Shown in pieces: positions 18,547 through 26,751 of a stretch of 64,000 bases of DNA. A program made the position numbers and the translations under genes. Source of the DNA: Xanthocytophaga flava (lineage in GTDB: Bacteria > Bacteroidota > Bacteroidia > Cytophagales > 172606-1); contig JASJOS010000021.1 in the NCBI GenBank assembly GCA_030068525.1, forward strand, positions 62,001-126,000, given 5' to 3'. Below the pieces are notes generated by a model that was not told the origin of the DNA, did no database searches, and saw only the letters and a program-made list of their open reading frames with translations. How positions within the stretch are numbered: position 1 is the stretch's first letter; the number at the start of each line of letters is the position of its first letter.

Positions 18547-18735
18547 ATGAAAAAGAAAGTAAAACTGAAAGATAGTCTTTCACTATCAAAAGAAACCATT
18601 GCTCAGCTCAATGAAGACCAACTTAAACAATTACAAGGTGGTGCCTTAGATGATGGTTCCAGAAACTGTAGCATTTCCTGTAATGGTCAAGCTGATTTGC
18701 AACTAGCCAGTTGCTGCAATGATTCCTGCAATTAG
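18547..18735 (+). CDS. lanA: class I lanthipeptide precursor 1
   Basis: 62 residues. Leader of 32 residues, basic at the start, with LSLSKETIAQLNEDQLKQLQ and a GG cut site, as in the GG-leader natural product precursors of Bacteroidota. The 30-residue core contains five Ser and five Cys and no Thr: an SRNC block, CSISC, a variable spacer, and SCCNDSCN. LanB would turn Ser into dehydroalanine and LanC would add Cys, giving up to five lanthionines. Preceded by the 20-base leader ACCCTAAAAATTCCAAAACC, shared by the three precursors. Very high confidence as a precursor; ring pattern unknown. Confidence 0.95.
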   Translation: MKKKVKLKDSLSLSKETIAQLNEDQLKQLQGGALDDGSRNCSISCNGQADLQLASCCNDSCN

Positions 18736-18790
18736 GATAAGGTCATCGGCTAATTAATTGACGCTATTCTTTTGAATAGTCACGAGGAAG

Positions 18791-18856
18791 CTGTTGGCGC
18801 AGGTATTGTCCTCTTAAAAACAACTTTTATTTTTTTACCCTAAAAATTCCAAAACC
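18791..18856 (+). repeat. 66-bp direct repeat before precursor 2 (second copy 19165-19230)
   Basis: The block starting CTGTTGGCGCAGG and ending at the start codon occurs at 18791-18856 and 19165-19230 with one mismatch. It marks the duplication unit that produced precursors 2 and 3. A shorter form (from T-run and ACCCTAAAAATTCC) precedes precursor 1 at about 18520-18546. Confidence 0.9.
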
Positions 18857-19039
18857 ATGAAAAAGAAAGTAAAACTGAAAGACAGTCTTTCACTATCAAA
18901 AGAAACCATTGCTCAGCTCAATGAAGATCAACTTAAACAATTACAAGGTGGTGCCTTAGATGATGGTTCTAAAAACTGTAGCATTTCCTGTAACGCTCAA
19001 TTAGCCATTGACAGCTGTTGCGACCATTCCTGTAATTAA
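18857..19039 (+). CDS. lanA: class I lanthipeptide precursor 2
   Basis: 60 residues with the same 32-residue leader as precursors 1 and 3. Core of 28 residues: five Ser and five Cys at matching places, but the spacer between CSISC and SCC is two residues shorter, and SCCDHSCN ends it. So the spacer varies while the Ser/Cys frame is fixed. Preceded by a 66-base block also found before precursor 3. The gene is a recent tandem copy. The mature peptides would be near-identical variants, a natural small library. Confidence 0.95.
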   Translation: MKKKVKLKDSLSLSKETIAQLNEDQLKQLQGGALDDGSKNCSISCNAQLAIDSCCDHSCN

Positions 19040-19154
19040 TCCGTCACGGATTAACTCTAACAATGTCTTTTAAGCATTTATGCTACTGGCTATAAGTCAG
19101 AATGGAGGCTTTTGCCGAATACTATGGCAAAGTATGCCTTTGATACATTTACAA

Positions 19155-19186
19155 AGGACAATACCTGTTGGCGCAGGTATTGTCCT
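19155..19186 (+). terminator. 13-bp hairpin between precursors 2 and 3
   Basis: AGGACAATACCTG - TTGGCG - CAGGTATTGTCCT is a perfect 13-bp stem with a 6-base loop. The corresponding block before precursor 2 keeps only the right arm, so the hairpin is broken there. A T-rich run follows at 19197-19210, not directly after the stem. Could be a terminator, an attenuator or an mRNA processing site. Confidence 0.55.
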
Positions 19187-19230
19187 CTTAAAAACAACTT
19201 TTATTTTTTTACCCTAAAAATTCTAAAACC

Positions 19231-19419
19231 ATGAAAAAGAAAGTAAAACTGAAAGACAGTCTTTCACTATCAAAAGAAACCATTGCTCAGCTCAATGAAG
19301 ATCAGCTTAAACAATTACAAGGTGGTGCCTTAGATGATGGTTCCAGAAACTGTAGTATCTCCTGTAATGATCAGCAACAACTGGCACTGGGTAGTTGTTG
19401 TAATGATTCCTGCAACTAG
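19231..19419 (+). CDS. lanA: class I lanthipeptide precursor 3
   Basis: 62 residues, same leader and core frame as the other two. Spacer NDQQQLALG between CSISC and SCC differs in sequence from copy 1. Start ATG 19231 follows ACCCTAAAAATTCTAAAACC (one base different). A strong hairpin lies between copies 2 and 3, so transcription into copy 3 may be reduced or started separately. An alternate-frame ORF across its end (19334-19585) is a shadow. LanB1 starts 175 bases later. Confidence 0.95.
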   Translation: MKKKVKLKDSLSLSKETIAQLNEDQLKQLQGGALDDGSRNCSISCNDQQQLALGSCCNDSCN

Positions 19420-19444
19420 GTCTGCTGATTATCGATCTATATTC

Positions 19445-19474
19445 CTGAAAGGCAATCTGCTGTTTGCCTTTCAG
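19445..19474 (+). terminator. 11-bp hairpin after precursor 3
   Basis: CTGAAAGGCAA and TTGCCTTTCAG form a perfect 11-bp stem with an 8-base loop 25 bases after the precursor 3 stop. No U-run follows. It probably ends or protects the short precursor transcript, separating it from LanB1. Confidence 0.5.
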
Positions 19475-19593
19475 TGGAACAATCCAGTATTACTCTCCAC
19501 CAGGTTCTTTTTGCTTTACTTTTCACTTTGTAGGATAAAGGTAACCATTTTTCAGTATGGTAGGCATTTTTTTCTGCAGAATTGACAATTTTT

Positions 19594-22500
19594 ATGGACA
19601 ATGCCATCAACTCCCTTGGATTCTATCTGTTGCGTAATCCGCTATTGCCTATTAGTGATCTGGCAGCGATTAACCAGGCCATTAAAAGTCATGCTAACGA
19701 CAGAGATTTTTTTGAGCAGGCTATCAGGGAAAAATTCAGTAGTCCTCTGCTGCAGGAAGCTCTCTATATTGCCTCTCCCGAATTGTATCAGGAATTTAGT
19801 AAATGGTTTTTTCAGAAATCGTTAGCGGTAAGTAAAAATACGGATGCATTGTTGCTGACTTTGTATAAATACTATTCCAGAATGTGTACACGCTGCACTC
19901 CCTATGGTCTTTTTGCCGGTTGTTCGGTAGGGACATGGACACATACATCTTCTGAAATCAGTTTTAGCTCAACAAATAAGTATCATAAGCATTCAAGGCT
20001 TGACATGAACTATGTCGCAGAAATGTCCAGCTATATAACCGCACTTCCCCATATAAAAAAACAGCTTCGGTTTTATCCAAACACAAGCTTGTATTCTATT
20101 GGAAATCAGTTGCGTTATGTTGAATTTGAATTAGTAAATAAATTTCGCACCTACCAACTTTCATCCATAGAAAAAATGCCTTATCTGCTCAGGTTACTAG
20201 AGAAGGCTCAGGCAGGCGCTTACCTGGAAAATCTGATCACTTGTCTGGTTGATGATCAGATTACCTATGATGCAGCAGAAGCATTTGTCAATAAAGTGGT
20301 TCAGATGCAGGTGCTTGTCAGTGAACTGGAACCTACTGTAACAGGAGAAGAATTCTACCGATCCCTAATCCGGAAGCTAACTACACTGCAGGGTACAGAA
20401 AAGGAAGTTGCGATCCTTGAGCATATTCAGGATCAACTGGAAAAACAATGTCATAGTATCGACAAATATCTGCATATTGCTCAGGCAATTAACGAAAATT
20501 TCACTAGTACAGGCAAAAAAGATCTCATCCAGACAGATCTTTTCTTTACTACCGAACAAAACCATTTGCATACAAATGTAGAGAAGGTATTACTCGATGA
20601 AATAAATGAACTTAGTGTTCTTGGACGAGAAAATACAAATTCAAATCTGGACGCATTCGTGAAAAGCTTTCGTGAAAAGTATGAACAACAGGAAGTTCCA
20701 CTTTTGCTGGCACTGGATGCTGAACTGGGAATCGGATATGCAGGTGTGGTAAGTGGACAAGCCGATTATCAACCTTTGGTAGAGCAGTTGCAATTGCCTG
20801 CCACAATCCAGGCTTTGCCTGTACAATGGAATACAAAAGAAAGAAACAAGCTTAACTTGTTTCTACAGTCTACTCAGGCAGGCAGGCAGGTAATCTCTCT
20901 TTCCGAACAAGATCTGGCTGCATTGGGGCAGGGAGCTGATGATATAACTCTTCCGGAAAGTTTTTATTTATTTGGAACGCTGTTAGCACAGGATTTTCAG
21001 CAACTTGACCAGGGAGATTTTAAGTTTGAACTTACTTCTTGTTCAGGTCCTTCGGCTGTAAGCCTGTTGGGGCGCTTTTGTCATGGAAATGCAGAATTAA
21101 CAAGTCGTGTAAAAGAATGTATTGCACATGAGGAGGCACAAAAACCCGATGCTATATTTGCTGAGGTAGTTCATCTGCCAGAAGCACGGGCAGGTAATAT
21201 CCTTATGCGTCCGGCATTGCGCACATATGAAATTCCGTATCTAGGCCATGCATCTGTTGATGTAGAATATAGGATTGAACTACAGGATCTGATGGTAAGT
21301 GTAAGTAATACGAATAAAATTATCTTACGATCCAAAAAATATAATAAGGAAGTTATTCCCCGATTAACTTCTGCTCATAATTATGCAAAAGGATTACATG
21401 TGTATCGCTTTTTGTGTGATCTGCAAGGGTATGGCCAGCATACATCCATTCGCTGGGATTGGGGGATACTGGCAGACCAGCGTTTTTTGCCTCGGGTAGA
21501 ATACAAACATTTTATTTTAAGCAAAGCCAGCTGGCAACTCACAGTTGACGATATACCGGCATTCCCGGACAAATATTCGGAACTTAATCAGACGGAGGTG
21601 TCAGAACAGTTTTCTCTGCTATGTAAAAAAAGGAATCTGCCCAATCAGGTAGTTCTTATTGAGGGTGATAATGAATTACTGCTGGATCTGGAGAATGTCT
21701 TTTGTCTGAGAATCATAGTGGAAAAACTACGCAAGCACGGGAAAGTATTGCTTACTGAATCGCTTCTCTCTCCAGAAAAAGCCTTTGTTCCGGATCAGGC
21801 AGGATATTATACCAATCAAGTGATTATACCACTGTATCCATCCCAAAAGCAACCTGGACACTCACAAACACAACAACTAAGCAACAATGTTCATTCCGAG
21901 AATGAAGTAGTTGTTGGTTCTACTCTGATAACAGATGTGCCGTTACTTAAACGTACTTTTTTTCCGGGAAGTGAGTGGTTGTATCTAAAGGTTTATACGG
22001 GTACAAAAACTGCAGACCGAATCCTGACACAATTTCTCAAACCACTTATGAATGAGCTAATCGATCAGCAACTTATTCAGAAATGGTTCTTTATTCGGTA
22101 TCGCGATCCGGAAGATCATCTGCGAATACGCCTGTATCATCCTGATTTTTCTCACTGTCAGGGTATTGTCCTGCAAAAGTTGTATGGTCTCTTCGAACAA
22201 CTAAGTCAACAAGGGCTAATCCGGAAAATTCAGACAGACACATATCAACGCGAAATAGAGAGATATGGAATTCGTACAATGGAACTGACTGAAGAGCTTT
22301 TTTTTCATGATAGCCAGGCTGTGGTCGATTTTCTGGATCTCCTTGATGGAGATGCAGGAGAAAAATACCGCTGGCTGTTTGCTCTCAGGGGAATTGACTC
22401 TCTGTTCGACGATTTTGGTTACTCAGATGCAGAAAGATATCGTATCATTGGACAAATGCGACAAAACTTTTTTGTTGAGTTTAAAGGAAACAAAGGATTG

Positions 22501-22848
22501 ACGATTCAACTCAATGAACGATATAGGAAAATGTCCAAAGACATCAGGTTGTTTATGGATCCGATTTATGATACCATGAACGAAGTAGAAGAGGCAGCTT
22601 CTGTCTTCAAAAATCGTTCTATCGCTATACAGAGTATTATTTCTCAAATTCGGGAACTGCAAACAGATCATAAGGATACCTTTTCAATTGATCGGCTACT
22701 ACCTAGTTACATTCATATGTTTGTAAATCGGATAATGCTTTCCAGGCAAAGGCTGCATGAACTAGTACTCTATCACTTCCTGGCAAAGTACTATGAATCC
22801 ATTTTAGCACGTCAGAAAACTTCAACAACAGCTGTTACAGTCTATTAA
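19594..22848 (+). CDS. lanB: LanB dehydratase 1, full length
   Basis: 1084 residues from ATG 19594 (12 bases after a TTG that could extend it). The N-terminal glutamylation domain spans about 1-760: SLGFYLLRNPLLPISD, CTPYGLFAGCSVG, HSRLDMNYV, RAGNILMRPALRTYEIPYLG and NKEVIPRLTSAHN are family hallmarks. The SpaB-C elimination domain begins near 785: GSEWLYLKVYTG, FIRYRDPEDHLRIRLY and EIERYG. It uses glutamyl-tRNA to activate Ser of the precursors and eliminates glutamate to give dehydroalanine. Directly downstream of the three precursors, so these are its likely substrates. Unlike the split LanBs known from some Bacteroidota, both domains are in one chain. Confidence 0.94.
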   Translation: MDNAINSLGFYLLRNPLLPISDLAAINQAIKSHANDRDFFEQAIREKFSSPLLQEALYIASPELYQEFSKWFFQKSLAVSKNTDALLLTLYKYYSRMCTRCTPYGLFAGCSVGTWTHTSSEISFSSTNKYHKHSRLDMNYVAEMSSYITALPHIKKQLRFYPNTSLYSIGNQLRYVEFELVNKFRTYQLSSIEKMPYLLRLLEKAQAGAYLENLITCLVDDQITYDAAEAFVNKVVQMQVLVSELEPTVTGEEFYRSLIRKLTTLQGTEKEVAILEHIQDQLEKQCHSIDKYLHIAQAINENFTSTGKKDLIQTDLFFTTEQNHLHTNVEKVLLDEINELSVLGRENTNSNLDAFVKSFREKYEQQEVPLLLALDAELGIGYAGVVSGQADYQPLVEQLQLPATIQALPVQWNTKERNKLNLFLQSTQAGRQVISLSEQDLAALGQGADDITLPESFYLFGTLLAQDFQQLDQGDFKFELTSCSGPSAVSLLGRFCHGNAELTSRVKECIAHEEAQKPDAIFAEVVHLPEARAGNILMRPALRTYEIPYLGHASVDVEYRIELQDLMVSVSNTNKIILRSKKYNKEVIPRLTSAHNYAKGLHVYRFLCDLQGYGQHTSIRWDWGILADQRFLPRVEYKHFILSKASWQLTVDDIPAFPDKYSELNQTEVSEQFSLLCKKRNLPNQVVLIEGDNELLLDLENVFCLRIIVEKLRKHGKVLLTESLLSPEKAFVPDQAGYYTNQVIIPLYPSQKQPGHSQTQQLSNNVHSENEVVVGSTLITDVPLLKRTFFPGSEWLYLKVYTGTKTADRILTQFLKPLMNELIDQQLIQKWFFIRYRDPEDHLRIRLYHPDFSHCQGIVLQKLYGLFEQLSQQGLIRKIQTDTYQREIERYGIRTMELTEELFFHDSQAVVDFLDLLDGDAGEKYRWLFALRGIDSLFDDFGYSDAERYRIIGQMRQNFFVEFKGNKGLTIQLNERYRKMSKDIRLFMDPIYDTMNEVEEAASVFKNRSIAIQSIISQIRELQTDHKDTFSIDRLLPSYIHMFVNRIMLSRQRLHELVLYHFLAKYYESILARQKTSTTAVTVY

Positions 22849-22934
22849 CCTTCTGTATCAGTTAAATAAATCTTCCCATTGAGGTTTTTTCATGTTTACA
22901 ATTTAACTTTTCCCATCTGCTAGAACCTTCTTAT

Positions 22935-23483
22935 ATGCCATTATTGAACGATCTGTCCCTGAGAAGCGATGAGATTCAGGATGTGATTCACCAAACACCT
23001 TCCTGGATTATTCGCTGGGGCATAACAATTAAGTTAATTTTAGTTTTGCTTTTACTGGGCACCGCTTGTTTTGTACACTATCCACAGGTTCTGAAGGCTC
23101 GTTTTGTGTTGACAACAAGAGAAACTTTATCGAAACAGGCTTACCATCATCTATCTGATTCTCATTCCAGAAATGACATATCAAACCATTTTCGCTATGT
23201 CATTTCTGGAAAACTCGCTGAGGCAGGCTCAGGAAGAATTCGATCTGGGCAGTTGGTAACACTAAAATTTGATGCCTACCCTTATCAGGATTTTGGTACA
23301 TGGACTGGACATGTTCAGGCAATATCTTCCACTTCGGATAGTGGATTTATTACCCTCCACATTATCGCCGATGGAAAGAAGCATTTCTCACTTCATACAG
23401 TTCGGAATCATTTACAGGGAGATGCAGAAATCATGATCAATACTAAAAGTATTCTGGAAAAACTTTTTGATCTGAAAGAGTAA
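22935..23483 (+). CDS. very short membrane-fusion (HlyD-like) protein 1
   Basis: 182 residues. Short cytoplasmic N terminus with PSWIIRWGIT, one membrane helix (about 31-48), then a periplasmic beta part with LKFDAYPYQDFGTWTGHVQAIS, the strand pattern of the C-terminal HlyD barrel. The coiled-coil hairpin and most of the lipoyl halves of a normal adaptor are missing. It resembles the 239-residue protein at 26752 in the same places. It may partner an exporter without reaching an outer-membrane channel. Its stop codon lies in a duplicated 16-base unit. Confidence 0.65.
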   Translation: MPLLNDLSLRSDEIQDVIHQTPSWIIRWGITIKLILVLLLLGTACFVHYPQVLKARFVLTTRETLSKQAYHHLSDSHSRNDISNHFRYVISGKLAEAGSGRIRSGQLVTLKFDAYPYQDFGTWTGHVQAISSTSDSGFITLHIIADGKKHFSLHTVRNHLQGDAEIMINTKSILEKLFDLKE

Positions 23484-23506
23484 TCCATTATCTGAAAGAG
23501 TAATCC
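23471..23506. repeat. 16-bp duplication across the stop codon of fusion protein 1
   Basis: TCTGAAAGAGTAATCC at 23471-23486 and 23491-23506, period 20. The TAA of the gene is in the first copy. Confidence 0.9.
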
Positions 23507-23672
23507 CTATTTCCTGGTTATAAAAACAACGAATTGGTCTATATACCTTTATAGTTGGTCGAAAAAACTTTTTCCAGCCATAGTCAGAATCTACCTTAGT
23601 TTTCACTAGCTATGAAGTATAACGGGTAAAGCTTATTTAACAAATCCTTTCACTGATAACATTCTTAGACCC

Positions 23673-23852
23673 ATGACAAAGAAGAAATTTTTCCTTGACA
23701 AAAAATCCAGACAAACCCGTAAAAGAAGCTTGGATGAGTTGAAAGAAAACAACATTGAGATTCAGGACGATGAATCCATTCAGGGTGGTGCTGTGGATCG
23801 TCCGGGATGGATTGAAATTCCTATTGGAGACGATGGACCAGATAAGAAATAA
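23673..23852 (+). CDS. GG-leader-like small peptide, cysteine-free
   Basis: 59 residues. Strongly basic first 20 residues (MTKKKFFLDKKSRQTRKRS), then DELKENNIEIQDDESIQGG, a double-glycine leader end. The putative core AVDRPGWIEIPIGDDGPDKK has one Trp, no Cys, Ser or Thr, so it cannot be a lanthipeptide. It lies between fusion protein 1 and exporter 2. The W-I-E and acidic tail could suit a radical SAM maturase, but this is speculation. Start ATG 23673 is the only good one. Confidence is in the coding and leader pattern, not in the product. Confidence 0.65.
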   Translation: MTKKKFFLDKKSRQTRKRSLDELKENNIEIQDDESIQGGAVDRPGWIEIPIGDDGPDKK

Positions 23853-23906
23853 TCTTCTCTTTCTACACTTATTCAATGATCATCTGGACTAGTTTAAAAT
23901 CTATAT

Positions 23907-24110
23907 ATGAAAACATTATTTCGACTCTTGTCAGGAAAGAGCAAAACACAGGCTCTCAAGCGGGACCTTTCACAGCCAGAAGCCTTCGAGGCGGTTGAGC
24001 AGGATCAGGTTTTATTCTTCAGAGGAGGTTATAAAGAATATACTCCACCTTTGTATGAAAACCAGTCCCAAAACAACTGGTCACAACCAGATATTCTTCT
24101 GAATAGCTGA
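23907..24110 (+). CDS. GG-leader-like small peptide, cysteine-free
   Basis: 67 residues. Starts MKTLFRLLSGKSK, like the Phe/Lys start of the peptide at 8257, then an acidic leader ending VLFFRGG. The putative core YKEYTPPLYENQSQNNWSQP and tail DILLNS is rich in Tyr, Asn and Gln and has no Cys. It lies 54 bases after the preceding small peptide and 124 before exporter 2. Y-E-N and W-S-Q triplets are compatible with three-residue cyclophane chemistry, which is inference. Both small peptides look like cargo of the same exporter. Confidence 0.65.
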   Translation: MKTLFRLLSGKSKTQALKRDLSQPEAFEAVEQDQVLFFRGGYKEYTPPLYENQSQNNWSQPDILLNS

Positions 24111-24234
24111 TTTATCCGATCAATAGCAGATCGATCAAGCAGACAGGTATAAACCCTGAGTTCTGCTTCTATTTATCTATCTCTGCTTCTATCTATCAAA
24201 GCACTGTAACTGCAAAGCACTGTAACTGGCATCA

Positions 24235-26637
24235 ATGATGAGAAAGACCTATCGCTTCTATCGTCAACTGGATTTTATGGACTGTGGTCCTACCTGTCTG
24301 AAGATGATTTCTTCCTTTTATGGAAAAGATTATTCCCTTGATTTTTTCAGGACTAATACCTTCATAACCCGTCAGGGTGTGAGCATTGGCTGTTTGAGTG
24401 ACGCGGCAGAAAAGATAGGATTTAAGACTTTGATTGCCAAGGTATCGTTGCACCAGATATGCCATGAAGTTCCCCTGCCTTGTATTCTTCACTGGAATCA
24501 AGAACATTTTGTAGTTCTGTATGAAGTTAGATCGGGAGGTCTTTTCAGAAAAGAAGAACAGTTTATTATCGCAGATCCGGCTCATCAACTGGTAGCGGTT
24601 AATCGCAATGTTTTTTTGAATTGCTGGATAGGACAAAATACCAGTCAAACGCAGCCTGACCAGGAAACAGAACTTTTAAAAAACTCTTCTTCTAAAGGGA
24701 TTGCATTGCTGCTTGAACCTACGGTAGAGTTTTATTCAAATGCGGCACCACAAAAAGATAAACCGACTGGATTTCGTTTTCTGCTACAATATCTACAGCC
24801 TTACCGTCGACTTGTTCTTCAGATAGTTCTGGGTATGCTTCTAAGCAGTATGCTGAATCTGACATTTCCCTTTCTAACTCAAAGCCTGGTTGACTATGGG
24901 ATTCAGCATAAGAACCCGTCATTTATACATTTAATTCTATTTTCTCAATTACTTTTATTCTTGGGAGGAATTGCTATTGATATGATTCGCAACTGGATTT
25001 TGTTGCATATCAATACCCGCATCAGTGTTTCGATTATTTCTAATTTTCTGGTTAAACTAATGAAGCTCCCACTTCATTTTTTTGAATCGAAGAATATTGG
25101 AGATATTTCTCAGCGAATCAATGATCATCATAGAATCGAAACATTTCTGACCAGTGCAACTTTGCAAACTCTATTCTCATTGGTTAATCTGTTTATCCTT
25201 TCGTTTGTATTAAGCATTTATAACCTGAAAATTTTAGGAGTCTTTCTGGTAGGAAGCTTCTTAAGTATAGTATGGATGTTTATCTTCTTAAAAAAGCGTA
25301 AGGATCTTGACTACCATCGTTTTCAACGTTTGCGTGACAATCAGAATAATATCTATGAACTGATTACAAGTATGCAGGAGATAAAGCTCAATAACTGTGA
25401 AAAGTCCAAACGTTGGGAATGGGAGAGGATTCAGGCAAAGCTATTTAAAATAAATATTCAGAGTCTTACTCTTGAACAATACCAGGAGATAGGTTTCTCT
25501 TCCATCACTCAGGGAAAGAATATTCTGGTGTCTTATCTTGCAGCTAGCCTGGTCATCGAGAATCAGATTACGTTGGGTATGATGTTGAGTATTTCTTACA
25601 TTATCGGACAGATGAATGGCCCCCTGGGGCAGATTGTTGGCTTTATGAAAAGCATTCAGGATGCCAAGATCAGTCTTGAGCGTTTGGGAGAAATACACAA
25701 TCGTCAGGAGGAGGAAGAAACAGATCAATCCAATGGCTGGCTATTGTCCGGCCAGGAAGCTTTACTACCAGATATGGCAATGCCAGCAGATACCATAGGG
25801 GAAATGCCTGCTGATCCTGTGTCGTATCATCAGCAGACAACATCTCACGTCCCTGCCTCCGCACATCCTGCCAAAGCTATTCAAGATCCTGGTCTTACAA
25901 GTGGAATATCCATTGCACAGGTTTCGTTTCGTTATGGTGGACCTCGTTCAAAAATGGTTCTCAATGATGCAACTTTTCATATTCCCAAAGGCAAAGTAAC
26001 CGCGATTGTTGGAGCGAGTGGAAGTGGTAAGACAACTATTGTGAAACTGTTGTTAAAGTTCTACGAACCTTCTCAGGGAGAAATTCTGATAGATGGTACT
26101 GATCTGAATCATTTGTCTGCACGATGGTGGAGGTCTCAATGCGGTACAGTAATGCAGGATGGCTACATTTTCTCAGATACAATTGCCCGAAATATTGCAG
26201 TTGAAGGTACTATTGACAGAGAACGTCTTGTGCATGCTATACAGACTGCTAACCTACACGAGTATGTACAACGTTTGCCTCTTGGGCTTAATACCTATAT
26301 AGGAAATACAGGTGCAGGTTTAAGTGGTGGTCAACGGCAACGGATTCTCATTGCACGGGCAGTATATAAGAATCCGGAGTATATCTTTTTTGATGAAGCT
26401 ACCAGTGCTCTGGATGCCAATAACGAAAAAGTCATCATTCATAATCTGAACCATTTTTTTAAGGGTCGTACTGTTATTGTGATTGCCCATCGCCTCAGTA
26501 CGGTGCGAAATGCAGATCAGATTATTGTCATGCATAATGGGGCCATCATTGAACAGGGTACTCATCATACACTGTGCAGCCAACAGGGATATTATTTTGA
26601 ACTGGTCAGAAATCAACTGGAGTTAGCCGTTCAATGA
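24235..26637 (+). CDS. lanT: C39 peptidase-containing ABC exporter 2
   Basis: 800 residues. C39 peptidase with Cys17 (MDCGPTCL), His91 (WNQEHFVV) and Asp114 (IADPA); transmembrane domain about 180-480; ATPase with Walker A GASGSGKTT, intact signature LSGGQRQR and Walker B IFFDEATSALD. Compared with exporter 1 it has an extra stretch of about 60 Pro/Ala/Gln-rich residues between membrane domain and ATPase (about 505-560). Next to the two cysteine-free GG peptides, which are the simplest cargo guess. Its stop codon lies in a 19-bp inverted repeat. Parts of its ATPase DNA are nearly identical to exporter 1. Confidence 0.93.
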   Translation: MMRKTYRFYRQLDFMDCGPTCLKMISSFYGKDYSLDFFRTNTFITRQGVSIGCLSDAAEKIGFKTLIAKVSLHQICHEVPLPCILHWNQEHFVVLYEVRSGGLFRKEEQFIIADPAHQLVAVNRNVFLNCWIGQNTSQTQPDQETELLKNSSSKGIALLLEPTVEFYSNAAPQKDKPTGFRFLLQYLQPYRRLVLQIVLGMLLSSMLNLTFPFLTQSLVDYGIQHKNPSFIHLILFSQLLLFLGGIAIDMIRNWILLHINTRISVSIISNFLVKLMKLPLHFFESKNIGDISQRINDHHRIETFLTSATLQTLFSLVNLFILSFVLSIYNLKILGVFLVGSFLSIVWMFIFLKKRKDLDYHRFQRLRDNQNNIYELITSMQEIKLNNCEKSKRWEWERIQAKLFKINIQSLTLEQYQEIGFSSITQGKNILVSYLAASLVIENQITLGMMLSISYIIGQMNGPLGQIVGFMKSIQDAKISLERLGEIHNRQEEEETDQSNGWLLSGQEALLPDMAMPADTIGEMPADPVSYHQQTTSHVPASAHPAKAIQDPGLTSGISIAQVSFRYGGPRSKMVLNDATFHIPKGKVTAIVGASGSGKTTIVKLLLKFYEPSQGEILIDGTDLNHLSARWWRSQCGTVMQDGYIFSDTIARNIAVEGTIDRERLVHAIQTANLHEYVQRLPLGLNTYIGNTGAGLSGGQRQRILIARAVYKNPEYIFFDEATSALDANNEKVIIHNLNHFFKGRTVIVIAHRLSTVRNADQIIVMHNGAIIEQGTHHTLCSQQGYYFELVRNQLELAVQ

Positions 26638-26667
26638 TATCATTGAACGATATCATTGAACGGCTAA
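26623..26667. terminator. 19-bp hairpin over the exporter 2 stop codon
   Basis: TTAGCCGTTCAATGATATC (26623-26641), 7-base loop, and its exact reverse complement (26649-26667). The TGA stop lies in the left arm. No U-run follows. Likely blocks read-through or processes the mRNA between exporter 2 and fusion protein 2. It probably arose by duplication of a palindrome. Confidence 0.7.
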
Positions 26668-26751
26668 GATAAGACAGCACAAGTGAGCAGAGTTTTCGAA
26701 AAAGCAAATGAGAATAGGATTTTCACTACTCAGACTTTAACTCATATATCT

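Noticed and set aside
19334-19585. 83-residue frame over precursor 3
   Set aside because: Alternate-frame shadow of the precursor and its downstream spacer.
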